Assembly (NCBI GenBank): GCA_018780035.1
Contig: JADMKE010000051.1
Location: 17,505-81,504 of the forward strand
DNA from: Candidatus Sericytochromatia bacterium
Lineage (GTDB): Bacteria; Cyanobacteriota; Sericytochromatia; UBA7694
DNA: 64,000 nucleotides
Direction of reading: 5' to 3'
Shown in pieces: positions 41,610 through 50,931 of the stretch. Under the pieces are notes generated by a model. It saw only the letters and a program-made list of their open reading frames with translations. It was not told the DNA's origin and did not search any database. The position numbers were made by a program, and so were the translations under genes. The number at the start of each line of letters is the position of its first letter. Positions within the stretch are counted from its first letter, which is position 1.

Positions 41610-43535
41610 TCAGGTTGCCGTCTTTCGGGCGCGCAGGTCTACTTGGCATAAAAAAGTCAGCAATTCCTCTACAGCAAGCTCTTCTTCAAAGATCAGCGGC
41701 GCTTGTGCCAAAATCTGCGCGCGTGCGTGTTGATTGAGTTCGGGGTCTGTCCCCATCGCGACAGCTTTTTGAATATAGTCTGCGGCAGAATCTGCCACAC
41801 AATCCGACAGGCCCATTTTGAGATAACAGGCATGGGTAATCCGGCCATGCAGGCGATCGGCAGGCCAGGTGATTATTGGAATGCCTGCTGAAAGGGCTTC
41901 ATAGGTTGTGGTGCCACCCCCAAAATAGAGCGGGTCAAGCATCACGTCGCCCAGCGTCAATAAATTCAAATACTCTTGGGGCTTGAGATAGGGCAAAAAC
42001 CAAATTCTTGGCATCAGGTCGGGGAAGGTACATTCAAAGCGCTGCACCAAAATCCGCCGATAATGGAGATTGTCGGGGTTGGTGAGCAAAACCAGATGGC
42101 CCAGCGGGTCTTGGCGCAAAATACCTTCAAAAAGGGGGTCCAAATCGGGCTGAATTTTGCTCATCACATGGGGACAAATATACAAATTGGCCTCTTCAGG
42201 CAAGCCATAATCCGCCCGAGTGTAAGTGTTGACGGTTTCGGGCCGAAAGAAATAGGTTGGAATGGTTTGGTGTAAAACCAGTTGCTCGCTATAAAAACGC
42301 TGGGGATTTTCTGCTTGTTCAAGCACATGAGAAGAGAGAAAATAATCCATTTCGGGCTGGCCTGTACTGCCTGAACTCAACCAAGAGGTAACTTGAACCG
42401 GGGCCAGACGAAAGGATGAAAGCAGAGACTGCAAAGACTGTTGGGCATTGGGTTCAGTCAAATAGAGAATATCCAAATCCAGTGCTAAAACCTGCTGATA
42501 TGCCATCGCCAAGTCATCAGCCAGCAAATGGTAGTTGAATTCTGGGCGCAGTTGCTCTTTGGAAAAATGGGCAGCGCTGATGCGGTGGGTGTGCAAAATA
42601 TGCACATCCAGATCAGCCGGTGGCAAACGCTGCAAGAGACCCACCATAAAATTCAACACGGCACCTGAAGGCCCAAGCACAAACCCAACCCGGCGGCGCT
42701 CTGTGCGCAAAACTGTTCGGCTGGTCGAAGGCAAAACAGGCAGCCAGCGTTTGAGAATCGCCCCCAAACGCTGACGCTCACGGTAGGGATTGAGATAGGT
42801 ATAGGCCATGCCTTCCAGAGGCAGCCAATTGAATAAATAGGCGTCCACATTGCTAAAATCAGGCAAAATCCAGGGTGTTTCAGGTGCAGGAACCTGTTCC
42901 CAATGGCTCAACCAGGCTTGGGTGCCTTGTAGGTATTTCTCTTGATAGGCCCGATCAGGAGAGATCACAGGCACCAGCAATTGGCTTTTTAATTCCCAAG
43001 CCTGACGGTCCATCAAAAGGGGATCTTCGAGGGCCAAAGCATAACATTTGGCGGCTTCTTGACTGTTATGAATGGTTTCCATCATGCGCCCCACTTGACA
43101 GGCAACTGTGCTTCGCAATTCGGGCTGAGACTGAGCCATGCTCAACAAAAGATCCAACATTTTGGCGGGATCGTGGTCGGTTTTGATCGTCAACCAGGTA
43201 CTGAGCGCCTCGGGATGACTCGGGTCAAGTTCTAAGGCCTTTAAAAAATAGCGCTGGGCCTGTTCCGCTTGTTTCAAAAACAGCAATAGATTCCCAATCA
43301 CCACATACACAGCCACCTCGTCGGGACGAAACTGGATGTATTTTAAAAGGTTTTGCACAGCTTGCACGGGCTGCCCCAAGATCTGTTGCACCTGGCCCAA
43401 TTGCAAATAAGCAGCGGCCAAACGCGGATCCCATTGCAAAGCCTGCTGATATTGACTGACAGCCGCATCCAAATCGCCTTGTGCGTGGAGGGCTTGGGCA
43501 GCCTGAAAATAGACTTCAGCTTGTGATATTGACAT
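41610..43535 (-). CDS. TPR and SPINDLY/OGT-type O-GlcNAc transferase-like protein
   Basis: About 641 residues. The ATG at 43535 (MSISQAEVYFQ) is preferred over the one at 43562. Residues about 5-130 are TPR repeats (AAVSQYQQALQWDPRLAAAY, AQRYFLKALELDPSHPEAL). The C-terminal half resembles the catalytic region of bacterial O-linked GlcNAc transferases (RRRVGFVLGPSG, VQVTSWLSSGSTGQPEMDYF, DVMLDPLYFGGGTTTYEALSAG, PIITWPADRLHGRITHACYL). It would transfer a sugar to proteins, possibly flagellar or envelope proteins; the target is unknown. It converges with the cNMP kinase-like gene, 21 bases apart. Confidence 0.9.
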   Translation of the reverse strand: MSISQAEVYFQAAQALHAQGDLDAAVSQYQQALQWDPRLAAAYLQLGQVQQILGQPVQAVQNLLKYIQFRPDEVAVYVVIGNLLLFLKQAEQAQRYFLKALELDPSHPEALSTWLTIKTDHDPAKMLDLLLSMAQSQPELRSTVACQVGRMMETIHNSQEAAKCYALALEDPLLMDRQAWELKSQLLVPVISPDRAYQEKYLQGTQAWLSHWEQVPAPETPWILPDFSNVDAYLFNWLPLEGMAYTYLNPYRERQRLGAILKRWLPVLPSTSRTVLRTERRRVGFVLGPSGAVLNFMVGLLQRLPPADLDVHILHTHRISAAHFSKEQLRPEFNYHLLADDLAMAYQQVLALDLDILYLTEPNAQQSLQSLLSSFRLAPVQVTSWLSSGSTGQPEMDYFLSSHVLEQAENPQRFYSEQLVLHQTIPTYFFRPETVNTYTRADYGLPEEANLYICPHVMSKIQPDLDPLFEGILRQDPLGHLVLLTNPDNLHYRRILVQRFECTFPDLMPRIWFLPYLKPQEYLNLLTLGDVMLDPLYFGGGTTTYEALSAGIPIITWPADRLHGRITHACYLKMGLSDCVADSAADYIQKAVAMGTDPELNQHARAQILAQAPLIFEEELAVEELLTFLCQVDLRARKTAT

Positions 43536-43724
43536 AAAATAAGTTCTGAATGGTCTCCCCACGAAAATACAAACGCAAAGCTCAGTCTTGATTATACTGG
43601 ATTGCCCTTTTTTCGGCAGATTGCTTTTAACTTCAAAATATGGCCTAATGAGATTGTCAGATTTCTGTCAGCGCAGAGTATTCAAGCAGAGTATTAAAAT
43701 AACCCTAAACACAATCCTAAAAAT

Positions 43725-45188
43725 ATGGGCACAAAAATTCAGGACTATGCAAATTTTTCACGGGAAGAATTGCTAACGCGGATCACTGTTTTAGAACAAG
43801 AAATACAGGATCTGCAAGCTCATTCCGTGATTCACGCGGCAACCGGCGCAACCGTCAGCGTCCCAGAGCCGTTTTCGGCGATATTTCAACAGGCCCAGGA
43901 CAATGTCAAACGCTATTTCCAAAATCTGGCCTTTAAACCCACTCAGGGTTTAATCGAGGTAGAAAACGAACGCTATGTCTTGGTAAGAGCGTCATCTCTG
44001 TCCTGTGATTTTTTTAATTATCTGCGCCATCTCTACAGCGACCGGGACGCTCAAGCCGCCTTTCAGACGGGGCAAGACTTTCTCTTTGATATCGGGCATG
44101 TACTCGGCATTGCCGACGCCAAATGTTTTCATGCCAAAATGGACCTGCAGGACCCAGTAGAAAAACTCTCAGCCGGTCCCGTTCACTTCGCCTATGCGGG
44201 CTGGGGCTTTGTCGAAATTTTGCCCGAGAGCAACCCCAGCCCCGATGAGAATTATTTTCTCAAATACCACCATCCCTATTCCTTTGAAGCCGACTCTTGG
44301 CTTTCGCGCGGGCAACGCTCTCAAGATGCTGTGTGTATTATGAATGCCGCTTATTCATCAGGCTGGTGTGAGGCCAGTTTTGGCATACCGCTGACAGCCG
44401 TCGAAATCGCCTGTCGGGCGCGGGGAGATGCTTCTTGCACCTTTATCATGGCTCCCCCTCACCGCATCAATGACTATTTGGCAACCGATACCTACCACAG
44501 CTCAGCAGAAACCCCTTTGTTTTTTAATCGCAAAGTCAGCGAAGAAATGATTCGGGCCTCGCTCCAAGAAAAAGAAATTCTCTTGCAAGAAATTCACCAC
44601 CGCGTCAAAAATAATTTGCAGGTGATTGTCTCTTTAATGGCGCTGCAAATGAACCATATCAAAAATCCTGAAGCGGTTGAAACCATTCGCCAAACCCAAC
44701 ATCGGATCTCCTCGATTGCGATGGTGCATGAAATGTTATACGACTCCGACAGTCTCAGCCATATTCCTTACAAAGAGTATGTGCAGCGCCTTTTGGATCA
44801 AATGGTGCAAATTCAGACTTCTCCGGCACAAAAAATAAGCTTGCAATTAAAGATTGATGAAATCTTCTTTCAAATTGATACTGCCATCCCCTTGGGATTG
44901 ATCTTAAATGAGCTCACCGCCAATGCCCTCAAACATGCCTTTGTCGGTCGCTTGGAAGGTTGTATTCGGGTGGAATTAGCCAAAGAGCTCAATGGCAGCT
45001 ATTGTTTGATTTTTGGCGATGATGGCCCCGGCCTCCCTGCCGAGCTAAACTGGCCAAAGAGCCCCTCTCTCGGTTTGCGTTTGATCCAAAATTTGGTCAA
45101 ACAATTGCAAGGCAGATTGGAACAACTCCCCCAAGAGCAGGGCTGCTGTTTTAAAATCTCTTTTCAAGAGGTAGAAACCGCATCATGA
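43725..45188 (+). CDS. V4R-domain sensor histidine kinase (HisKA_2 type)
   Basis: 487 residues, cytoplasmic. An N-terminal coiled coil (LLTRITVLEQEIQDLQ) is followed by a XylR_N/V4R ligand-binding module at about 45-250 with conserved Cys/His residues (ADAKCFHAKM, GWCEASFGIPLTAVEIACRARGD). V4R domains bind small aromatic or hydrocarbon-like ligands. The kinase part begins LLQEIHHRVKNNLQVI, with the phosphoacceptor His at about 290, and has LNELTANALKHA and DDGPGLP for ATP. The start has no clear ribosome site. It overlaps the following receiver gene by four bases (ATGA), so the two form a two-component pair. Confidence 0.92.
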   Translation: MGTKIQDYANFSREELLTRITVLEQEIQDLQAHSVIHAATGATVSVPEPFSAIFQQAQDNVKRYFQNLAFKPTQGLIEVENERYVLVRASSLSCDFFNYLRHLYSDRDAQAAFQTGQDFLFDIGHVLGIADAKCFHAKMDLQDPVEKLSAGPVHFAYAGWGFVEILPESNPSPDENYFLKYHHPYSFEADSWLSRGQRSQDAVCIMNAAYSSGWCEASFGIPLTAVEIACRARGDASCTFIMAPPHRINDYLATDTYHSSAETPLFFNRKVSEEMIRASLQEKEILLQEIHHRVKNNLQVIVSLMALQMNHIKNPEAVETIRQTQHRISSIAMVHEMLYDSDSLSHIPYKEYVQRLLDQMVQIQTSPAQKISLQLKIDEIFFQIDTAIPLGLILNELTANALKHAFVGRLEGCIRVELAKELNGSYCLIFGDDGPGLPAELNWPKSPSLGLRLIQNLVKQLQGRLEQLPQEQGCCFKISFQEVETAS

Positions 45189-45577
45189 AGGAGCCAAACA
45201 AACAGGGAAATTCATTTATTGTGGCAGAAGACAATTTTGTGATCAATATGTTTTTGGAAACCGTTTTAATCGAAGAAGGGCATCAAGTCTTGGCCACCGT
45301 CAACAGTGGCGAAGCCGTACTGTCTGCAGTCGCCACTACAGCGCCCGACTGCGTCTTAATGGACATTGGCCTTTCAGGCCGGATGAACGGCGTCGAAGCC
45401 GCTTTGCTGCTGCGCCAGGAATACAATATTCCCGTTATTTTTTTAACCGGGAACTCAGACATTCTGCGCAGAGACAGCCGAATCAAAGATATCCAACCCT
45501 TGGCAACGTGGCTCAAGCCGATCGATGATCAGTTTATGCTGCGCGAGTTACAGCGCTTATTTAGACAGACTTCATGA
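45185..45577 (+). CDS. Single-domain response regulator
   Basis: 130 residues, a receiver domain alone: acidic pocket VAEDNFV, phosphoacceptor Asp in VLMDIGL, Thr in VIFLTGNS and Lys in WLKPI. With no output domain it probably passes the signal by protein contact. It is translationally coupled to the V4R kinase and lies 64 bases before a Ser/Thr kinase gene. Confidence 0.94.
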   Translation: MKEPNKQGNSFIVAEDNFVINMFLETVLIEEGHQVLATVNSGEAVLSAVATTAPDCVLMDIGLSGRMNGVEAALLLRQEYNIPVIFLTGNSDILRRDSRIKDIQPLATWLKPIDDQFMLRELQRLFRQTS

Positions 45578-45641
45578 GATTGCATGTCTTCCTGTACAAT
45601 AAGAAATATGTTTAATTCCCCTTTGTTAACTGTCTCGACCC

Positions 45642-47099
45642 ATGTCTGACTCCCTGTATTCATCGCTTATTTCTCCCGGGTTTGAGGTGAGTAGGCGCTA
45701 TGTTCTGATCGAAGAAATTGGCCGTGGCGCAACCGCTGCCATTTTTAGAGCCATGGACATTGCTTCGGGTGAGACAGTGGCGGTCAAACATCTCACGCTT
45801 TCACCAGAGATGTCAGGCCCTGATCGCGAAATGCGGATTATGCGTTTCCGCAATGAAGCCCTGACGATGCAATTATTGCGCCATACCAATATCATGTCGG
45901 TTTATGATTTTAAGCAGATTGGCAGTGATTATTTTATGGTGGTGGAGTTTTTACAGGGGTTGAGCCTAAAAGAATATGTCGACAGACATGCCCCTTCCCA
46001 CCGCGAGATTCTGCTTTGGATTGAACAATTATTAGACGCCTTAGAATACTCCCACTCCAAACACATTATCCACAGGGATATCAAACCCGAAAACGTCATG
46101 ATTATCACGGGAAAACAGGTCAAATTACTGGATTTTGGGATTGCCAAAATTGAGGGACAAAACCAATTGACCATTGATGGCAGTCTCTTGGGAACCGTGG
46201 CATATATGTCGCCCGAACAAATTCAAAACAGCCGTCTGATCACCGCTCAGAGCGATCTGTACTCGCTGGGTGTTTTGATGTACGAATTGTTCACAGGCAA
46301 AATGCCTTTTAATGCCACCAACCCAGGCACCGCTGTGCTCGAAATTTTCAGCCGCGATCCCGTCCCTCCGATGCAACTCAACCCCAACGTCGGCCCCGAT
46401 CTCAACCAATTGATTCTGAGCTGCATGCAAAAATTCCCCCAACACCGCTTTGCCAGCAGCCGCCAATTGCAACAAATGGTTCGGGTCGTCTTAGACAAAG
46501 CCTACCCCGAAGCAGAACCCAGCCCCACATCGGTGAGCCAAGCCATCTTGCCCCGCATTCGCCTGTTTGAATCCTTTCGTCTAATGCAGGCTGTCACACG
46601 CCTCATGCAGGCCCAAGCGGATGGCTTGTGCCTGATCTGGAATGCCTGGCAACAGGGCAGTATCGGTTTTAATCATGGACAGATTCACTACGCGGATATC
46701 AAAGGCAAACACCTCGGGGGCGATTTGCTGCTGATGGATTTGCTCTCCTGGGAAAGCGGTAATTTTTCGTTTATTCCTGGCACTCCTACCGAAGGCTCTG
46801 GCCAATACCTGGATTATGATCAAAAGGTGCTGATCGCCGAGGCCCAAAATTATCTGCAGGAGATGGAAACCCTCTGGCCCGATTATCAGGATCGGGATAT
46901 TCCTGAATTGATTCGCGAACCCGCCAAAAATGAGGTTTTCTCCAAATTGGCCCAGGCCGTTTTTGGCTGGGTCGATGGTCAGCGCTGCATTGGCCAACTC
47001 TTTGCAGTCATGCCCCATGATCGCCTCTCCATTCTCTGGGGCATTCGCGAATTGGAAGACCGCAAATATATTTTTGTCGAACGCCTCCGCAGCGATTGA
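45642..47099 (+). CDS. Ser/Thr protein kinase with C-terminal DUF4388 (PATAN) domain
   Basis: 485 residues. The kinase domain, about 17-285, has the glycine loop GRGATAAIF, ATP Lys in VAVKHLTL, catalytic HRDIKPEN, DFGIAK and GTVAYMSPEQ. All are intact, so it should be active. The C-terminal DUF4388 region is recognised by GSIGFNHGQIHYADIKGKHLGG and LLSWESGNFSFIPG; in other bacteria it links receivers and kinases. No membrane segment. It follows the V4R kinase and its receiver on the same strand, so the three may form one signalling chain. Confidence 0.93.
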   Translation: MSDSLYSSLISPGFEVSRRYVLIEEIGRGATAAIFRAMDIASGETVAVKHLTLSPEMSGPDREMRIMRFRNEALTMQLLRHTNIMSVYDFKQIGSDYFMVVEFLQGLSLKEYVDRHAPSHREILLWIEQLLDALEYSHSKHIIHRDIKPENVMIITGKQVKLLDFGIAKIEGQNQLTIDGSLLGTVAYMSPEQIQNSRLITAQSDLYSLGVLMYELFTGKMPFNATNPGTAVLEIFSRDPVPPMQLNPNVGPDLNQLILSCMQKFPQHRFASSRQLQQMVRVVLDKAYPEAEPSPTSVSQAILPRIRLFESFRLMQAVTRLMQAQADGLCLIWNAWQQGSIGFNHGQIHYADIKGKHLGGDLLLMDLLSWESGNFSFIPGTPTEGSGQYLDYDQKVLIAEAQNYLQEMETLWPDYQDRDIPELIREPAKNEVFSKLAQAVFGWVDGQRCIGQLFAVMPHDRLSILWGIRELEDRKYIFVERLRSD

Positions 47100-47108
47100 G
47101 TTCTGCCT

Positions 47109-47660
47109 GTGCCCAGCGGTAAAACCCATGACAAAATCACCTGGCTGACGGCCCTGCCGATGGCCTGGATCGGCTGGATGATCTCCCACGAATTGAGTGT
47201 TACAGCCCTTCTGGCTGGCTGCTTTTTGTTCGCGGGCTTGATGTTTAGTGGAGATCTGGATACAAAAAGTGTACAATATAAGCGTTGGGGCTGGTTTCGC
47301 TGGATTTGGATCCCCTACCGCAAATTGGTCCCTCACCGTTCCCCCTTTTCGCACGGACCGGTTCTGGGTGTGCTAACGCGTTTGCTCTACCTTTCGGTTT
47401 GGGTGGCCCTGCTTTTTGCCACCCTGACCCGTGTGGCCCTGGCCCTGGACCAGGCCCAATTGGCGGAGCAGGGTTTTGGGATCGCCAAGCAGACAGCCGT
47501 CTTTTTTCAGAATCCTGTTTATGTGGGAGTGGGGTTCATAGGTTTGTGGTTGGGTGGTTTTAGCCATACCCTGGCCGATGAAATTGTTTCAATGCTGAAG
47601 CGTCTCCGGCGCAAATCCCGCCGCCGCCCAGCAAAAAAACACAAAAAAAAACATAAGTAG
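47109..47660 (+). CDS. DUF2227-type putative metal-binding membrane protein
   Basis: 183 residues with a GTG start nine bases after the kinase stop. The opening PSGKTHDKITWLTALP and the segment GDLDTKSVQYKRWGWFRWIW, then KLVPHRSPFSHGP, match the DUF2227 family, which is common in Cyanobacteria. Several His and Asp residues could bind metal. Three or four membrane helices are visible. The C-terminus is a run of Lys/Arg. Probably in one unit with the kinase; function unknown. Confidence 0.85.
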   Translation: MPSGKTHDKITWLTALPMAWIGWMISHELSVTALLAGCFLFAGLMFSGDLDTKSVQYKRWGWFRWIWIPYRKLVPHRSPFSHGPVLGVLTRLLYLSVWVALLFATLTRVALALDQAQLAEQGFGIAKQTAVFFQNPVYVGVGFIGLWLGGFSHTLADEIVSMLKRLRRKSRRRPAKKHKKKHK

Positions 47661-47769
47661 ATCTAAAGAAATTACTAATTTTTGTTTAAAGATAAACAAG
47701 AAAGCACGCTCAAGTGGCTATGTATAGATCAGTCAGATCAGAGAGCACGATCATGCGGAGGTTTCTAAA

Positions 47770-48771
47770 GTGAATATTTCGCCCCAGTACCAGGCCTATG
47801 GACCCCCGGTCCCCAATTATGGCAATCAAAATGGTCCTTATGTGCCCTCTGGCCAAGTCCCTTATGGTGCCCCCGGTTATGCCAATGATGTCTATCGCCC
47901 CACCGGCCCTCAGCAGACGGGGTATGTCCAGGGAGCCATGGCCGCCTCTGGTGCCTCTACTTCCATTGGTGGCGCAGCCACCGGCATGGCCAATATTTTC
48001 ACCTCTCTGACCAGCATTATCGCCAAAATTCTGAATACGATCGTCAGCCTTGTGGTCAAACTCTTCAAAGGCATTTTTGGCATGTTTGGCTTTGGCAAAG
48101 ACAAAGCCCAGCAACCCCAACAACAGCAACCGGGTCAGGGCACAGGGATGCCACAACCGGGCGTACCCCCACCGAGTTCCATGCCTGCTGCTCCTCCCGG
48201 AACAGATATTAACCAGGCCCGCCAAGTGGTGGTCGGCGACTTGCAACAGGTTCAAGATCCTGGCACCGCTTTCCGCCACATTGATTTACACGCCAAAAAA
48301 TCTTTGGACAACCGCCGCCATGCCGAGGAAGAATCGCGCCATGCCGAAGGCCTTGCCAAAGAAGCCGCCGTTTTGGCTCAGCGCATCGAACAGAGCCAGG
48401 GCCGGATGCCTCCTCAGCAATTGAATCAAACCCTGAGCGAGTTGGAATCCAAAAAAGGCCAAGCGCTGGAATCCCTCAAGCGCGCCGAAGAATACACCAA
48501 AGCCACTTACGACGAAGCCCTCTATGCCAATTTGGCCATGGATGAATTGCTGCCCCGCTTCCCACAGGTACCCGGTTTGGCCCAAGATGCCAATCGCAGT
48601 GTTCAAGAGGCCTGGAAAGGCTGGACCACCGGCGTCGAAGAGAGCCAGTATCTCTTCTTCTCCAAGAAGCTGCCTGCAGCCCCTGAGGTCTTTACCCGCT
48701 CGGTTGGTACGGTGACGGCTTACCTCAATCAGGTAGACCAGATCCTCGGCCGGGTCATGATCCAGAGGTAG
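47770..48771 (+). CDS. Pro/Gln-rich helical protein, first of a homologous pair
   Basis: 333 residues starting with GTG, preceded by GGAGGT. The N-terminal 50 residues are Pro/Tyr/Gly-rich (YQAYGPPVPNYGNQNGPY). A hydrophobic, amphipathic stretch follows (SIIAKILNTIVSLVVKLFKG) that may bind a membrane or lipid body, then a Gln/Pro linker. The C-terminal half, about 150-333, is all helical. It is homologous to the next gene's C-terminus, sharing RM-PPQQ, TYDEALYANL near 246 and an EAWKGW motif. No family recognised and no signal peptide. A leader inverted repeat (TTGTTTA-AAGA-TAAACAA, 47682-47699) precedes it. Confidence 0.82.
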   Translation: MNISPQYQAYGPPVPNYGNQNGPYVPSGQVPYGAPGYANDVYRPTGPQQTGYVQGAMAASGASTSIGGAATGMANIFTSLTSIIAKILNTIVSLVVKLFKGIFGMFGFGKDKAQQPQQQQPGQGTGMPQPGVPPPSSMPAAPPGTDINQARQVVVGDLQQVQDPGTAFRHIDLHAKKSLDNRRHAEEESRHAEGLAKEAAVLAQRIEQSQGRMPPQQLNQTLSELESKKGQALESLKRAEEYTKATYDEALYANLAMDELLPRFPQVPGLAQDANRSVQEAWKGWTTGVEESQYLFFSKKLPAAPEVFTRSVGTVTAYLNQVDQILGRVMIQR

Positions 48772-48775
48772 TCCC

Positions 48776-49693
48776 ATGAATTCGGTACAACCGCAGCCTG
48801 CTTCTAACCCCTCCATACCGGGAGCGTCCCCCACACGCTCTCCAATGTCGCCGTTTGCACGCGGCAATGAGCCCCCCAGCGCTCCGCCTTCAGGTTTCAG
48901 TGGAGACAGTGTCAGCACCCAGCCGATGGCCCGTGGTATTCAGCCGAATATCAATCTGCTGCGCGACAAACAATCCACCCTCTCGCCCTTTCACCGCCCC
49001 GATGGCAAGCCCGTGGACTATCTCAACAAGCCCCAGCAGCCATCCCAGCCCGCAGGCCCAACAAAACCGGCTGAGCCTGCCAAGATTATTTTTACCCTGC
49101 CCAAAGACATTCCCGAAGGGCCAGCCATGGCCAATATCCAGGAAATCCTTCAACAGGAGACCCAACCCGTGCAGGCCCCCCAACAGGCAGTTCAATTAAT
49201 TGCCGCCCACAGCGACGCGGCCAAACAATCCCGAGAAACAGCCAATCGCTTTACCTGGGGTGCCCGCTATTATGCCGCTCAGGCTGCAGAGACCGCTGAA
49301 CAGGTCTATTCCCAATGGGGAAAAATGGACCCTCAGCAAAAACAAGTGATGATGGCCCGTGTTACGGAGTTTCGCGATCAGGCAGTCAGCTTGCTCAACG
49401 AAGCCAAGAAACAAGGCATCACCACCTATAACGAGGCCCTCAAGGCCAATCTGATCTACAATCAGTTTTTCACCACCCAGGGCCCGTTTATCGACACCAT
49501 CGATACCAATGCCCGCCAACAGATCAAAGGCGAGCTTGACGACGCCTGGAGCCGCTGGAATGGCAGCTTTCAGAAAGAATGGCAAGGCCAACAGGTACAA
49601 GCCAAAGGCATCATGACAATCATTGATGAGACCTCGGCCGAAGTGGCGAACCACTTACACCGCATGAACAGCGTGATCAGTCAGTTGAATTAA
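48776..49693 (+). CDS. Pro-rich helical protein, second of a homologous pair
   Basis: 305 residues, starting four bases after the previous gene with AGAGGTAG as ribosome site. The first 115 residues are Pro/Ser/Gln-rich and disordered (SIPGASPTRSPMSPFARG). Residues about 125-300 are helical. They align with the preceding protein's C-terminus at KMDPQQ, TYNEALKANL near 216 and DAWSRW. Unlike its partner it lacks the hydrophobic segment. The two are clearly co-transcribed, suggesting a heteromeric complex with one membrane-bound subunit. Function unknown; nearby phaR makes a granule role possible, but this is speculation. Confidence 0.82.
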   Translation: MNSVQPQPASNPSIPGASPTRSPMSPFARGNEPPSAPPSGFSGDSVSTQPMARGIQPNINLLRDKQSTLSPFHRPDGKPVDYLNKPQQPSQPAGPTKPAEPAKIIFTLPKDIPEGPAMANIQEILQQETQPVQAPQQAVQLIAAHSDAAKQSRETANRFTWGARYYAAQAAETAEQVYSQWGKMDPQQKQVMMARVTEFRDQAVSLLNEAKKQGITTYNEALKANLIYNQFFTTQGPFIDTIDTNARQQIKGELDDAWSRWNGSFQKEWQGQQVQAKGIMTIIDETSAEVANHLHRMNSVISQLN

Positions 49694-49710
49694 GCGCTTA
49701 GCAAAGCGTT

Positions 49711-49752
49711 CAGCCCCAAAACCAGAAGTGGTTTTGGGGCTGTGTTCATTTT
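49711..49752. terminator. Strong hairpin terminator between convergent operons
   Basis: CAGCCCCAAAACC and GGTTTTGGGGCTG form a perfect 13-bp stem with a 6-base loop, followed on the plus strand by TGTTCATTTT. It closes the helical-pair operon and may also serve the convergent cyclopropane synthase gene. Confidence 0.85.
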
Positions 49753-50797
49753 AAACACTGCCTGGTTTTTCAAATAAATAATGGTAGACCTGCCACTCCT
49801 GGCCTGCTCTGTGGCCAAAGAGTTCAGCGCAGGCCAGCATAAACACGCGCCAATAGACCCACCAGCGGGTGGTCTGCTCAGCCCCATAGGTGGCTGCCAA
49901 AATCGGGCGAATGACCGCCTCTTGGGCATCCATTTGGGCCAGCCAGGCCTCGCAGGTCTTTTGGTAATGTTGGCCATTGACGACCCAGAGATTACGCGCG
50001 ATCAGCGGCTCACAGACATGTAAGAGCAAGTCCCGAGAGGGCATGGTGCCGCCACTGAAAAAATAGCGCGCCATCCAATCCCGCTCGTGTTCCACCTCAA
50101 AGAGGTAGGCATGGGTGCGGTGGCCAAAAATATGCACAAAGAGCAAGGCACCGGGCAAGAGCCAGCGCTCTAAGCGGCGAAAGAGTTCGGGATAATTGCG
50201 CAGATGTTCAAACATCTCAACCGAGACAATCCGAGCAAAGCCCTGCTCAGGTTCAAAGTCGTTGATATCCGCCGTGATCACGCGCAGATTGGTTAAACCC
50301 CGGCTCTGGGCCTGGGTTTGAATATAGGCCCGCTGACTGTGAGAGTTAGAAACCGCCGTGATGGGATTGTGAGGGAAGTGTTCAGCCATGTAAAGGCTGA
50401 GTGAGCCCCAGCCACAGCCCAATTCCAAGATCTCTTGACCGGGTCTGAGTTGCTCCAATTGGGCCCGCTCACAGGTCAGGGCCAACATTTTGGCTTCAGA
50501 TTCGGCCAGGCTCTCTTTGCCACTGGGCCAATAACCACAGCTGTATTTTAAATGGGGGCCAAGCACCTTTTGATAAAAGGCAGCAGGCACCTCGTAATGC
50601 TGTTCGTTGGCTTTTTCGGGCAGGGCTGCAAGCGGGGCCTTTTCAAGCTGCTTTAAAAAGGCCTGAAAGCGCTTTTTGTGAGCCTCTGCTCCCCCTTTGG
50701 CCAGGCGACGCAGATGCATTGAATTGTAATAGCGGATCCCCCAGCGCAGCAGGGGATCGGGAATTTGATTTGCTTCGAGTAAATTTTGATACCACAT
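49751..50797 (-). CDS. Cyclopropane-fatty-acyl-phospholipid synthase family methyltransferase
   Basis: 348 residues. SAM-binding motif ILELGCGWGSLSLYMAEHF, then ITAVSNSHSQRAYI, EMFEHLRNY and the N-terminal KYSCGYWPSGKESLAESEAKM are typical of the CFA-synthase superfamily. Members add a methylene or methyl group to unsaturated fatty acids of membrane lipids; the exact reaction here is not certain. The length is shorter than E. coli Cfa, as expected for the core-only class. It is divergent from phaR and convergent with the helical-pair operon. Confidence 0.88.
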   Translation of the reverse strand: MWYQNLLEANQIPDPLLRWGIRYYNSMHLRRLAKGGAEAHKKRFQAFLKQLEKAPLAALPEKANEQHYEVPAAFYQKVLGPHLKYSCGYWPSGKESLAESEAKMLALTCERAQLEQLRPGQEILELGCGWGSLSLYMAEHFPHNPITAVSNSHSQRAYIQTQAQSRGLTNLRVITADINDFEPEQGFARIVSVEMFEHLRNYPELFRRLERWLLPGALLFVHIFGHRTHAYLFEVEHERDWMARYFFSGGTMPSRDLLLHVCEPLIARNLWVVNGQHYQKTCEAWLAQMDAQEAVIRPILAATYGAEQTTRWWVYWRVFMLACAELFGHRAGQEWQVYHYLFEKPGSV

Positions 50798-50861
50798 AGT
50801 GTGTCTATCTTAAAGGCTGTTCAAACTCTGTGGCAATTGACTCCAAAGAAATGGCTTGGGT

Positions 50862-50891
50862 TTGACGTCAGTGACAAAGATCGCATAACAT
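50862..50891 (+). promoter_or_regulatory. Promoter of phaR with TGACGTCA palindrome
   Basis: TTGACG (50862-50867), an 18-base spacer and TAACAT (50886-50891). The -35 overlaps the 8-bp palindrome TGACGTCA, a possible operator. PhaR proteins often regulate their own gene. Confidence 0.5.
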
Positions 50892-50931
50892 AGTACCAAT
50901 CTGTGCCAGACAATAAGGGAGAATCCTCACT

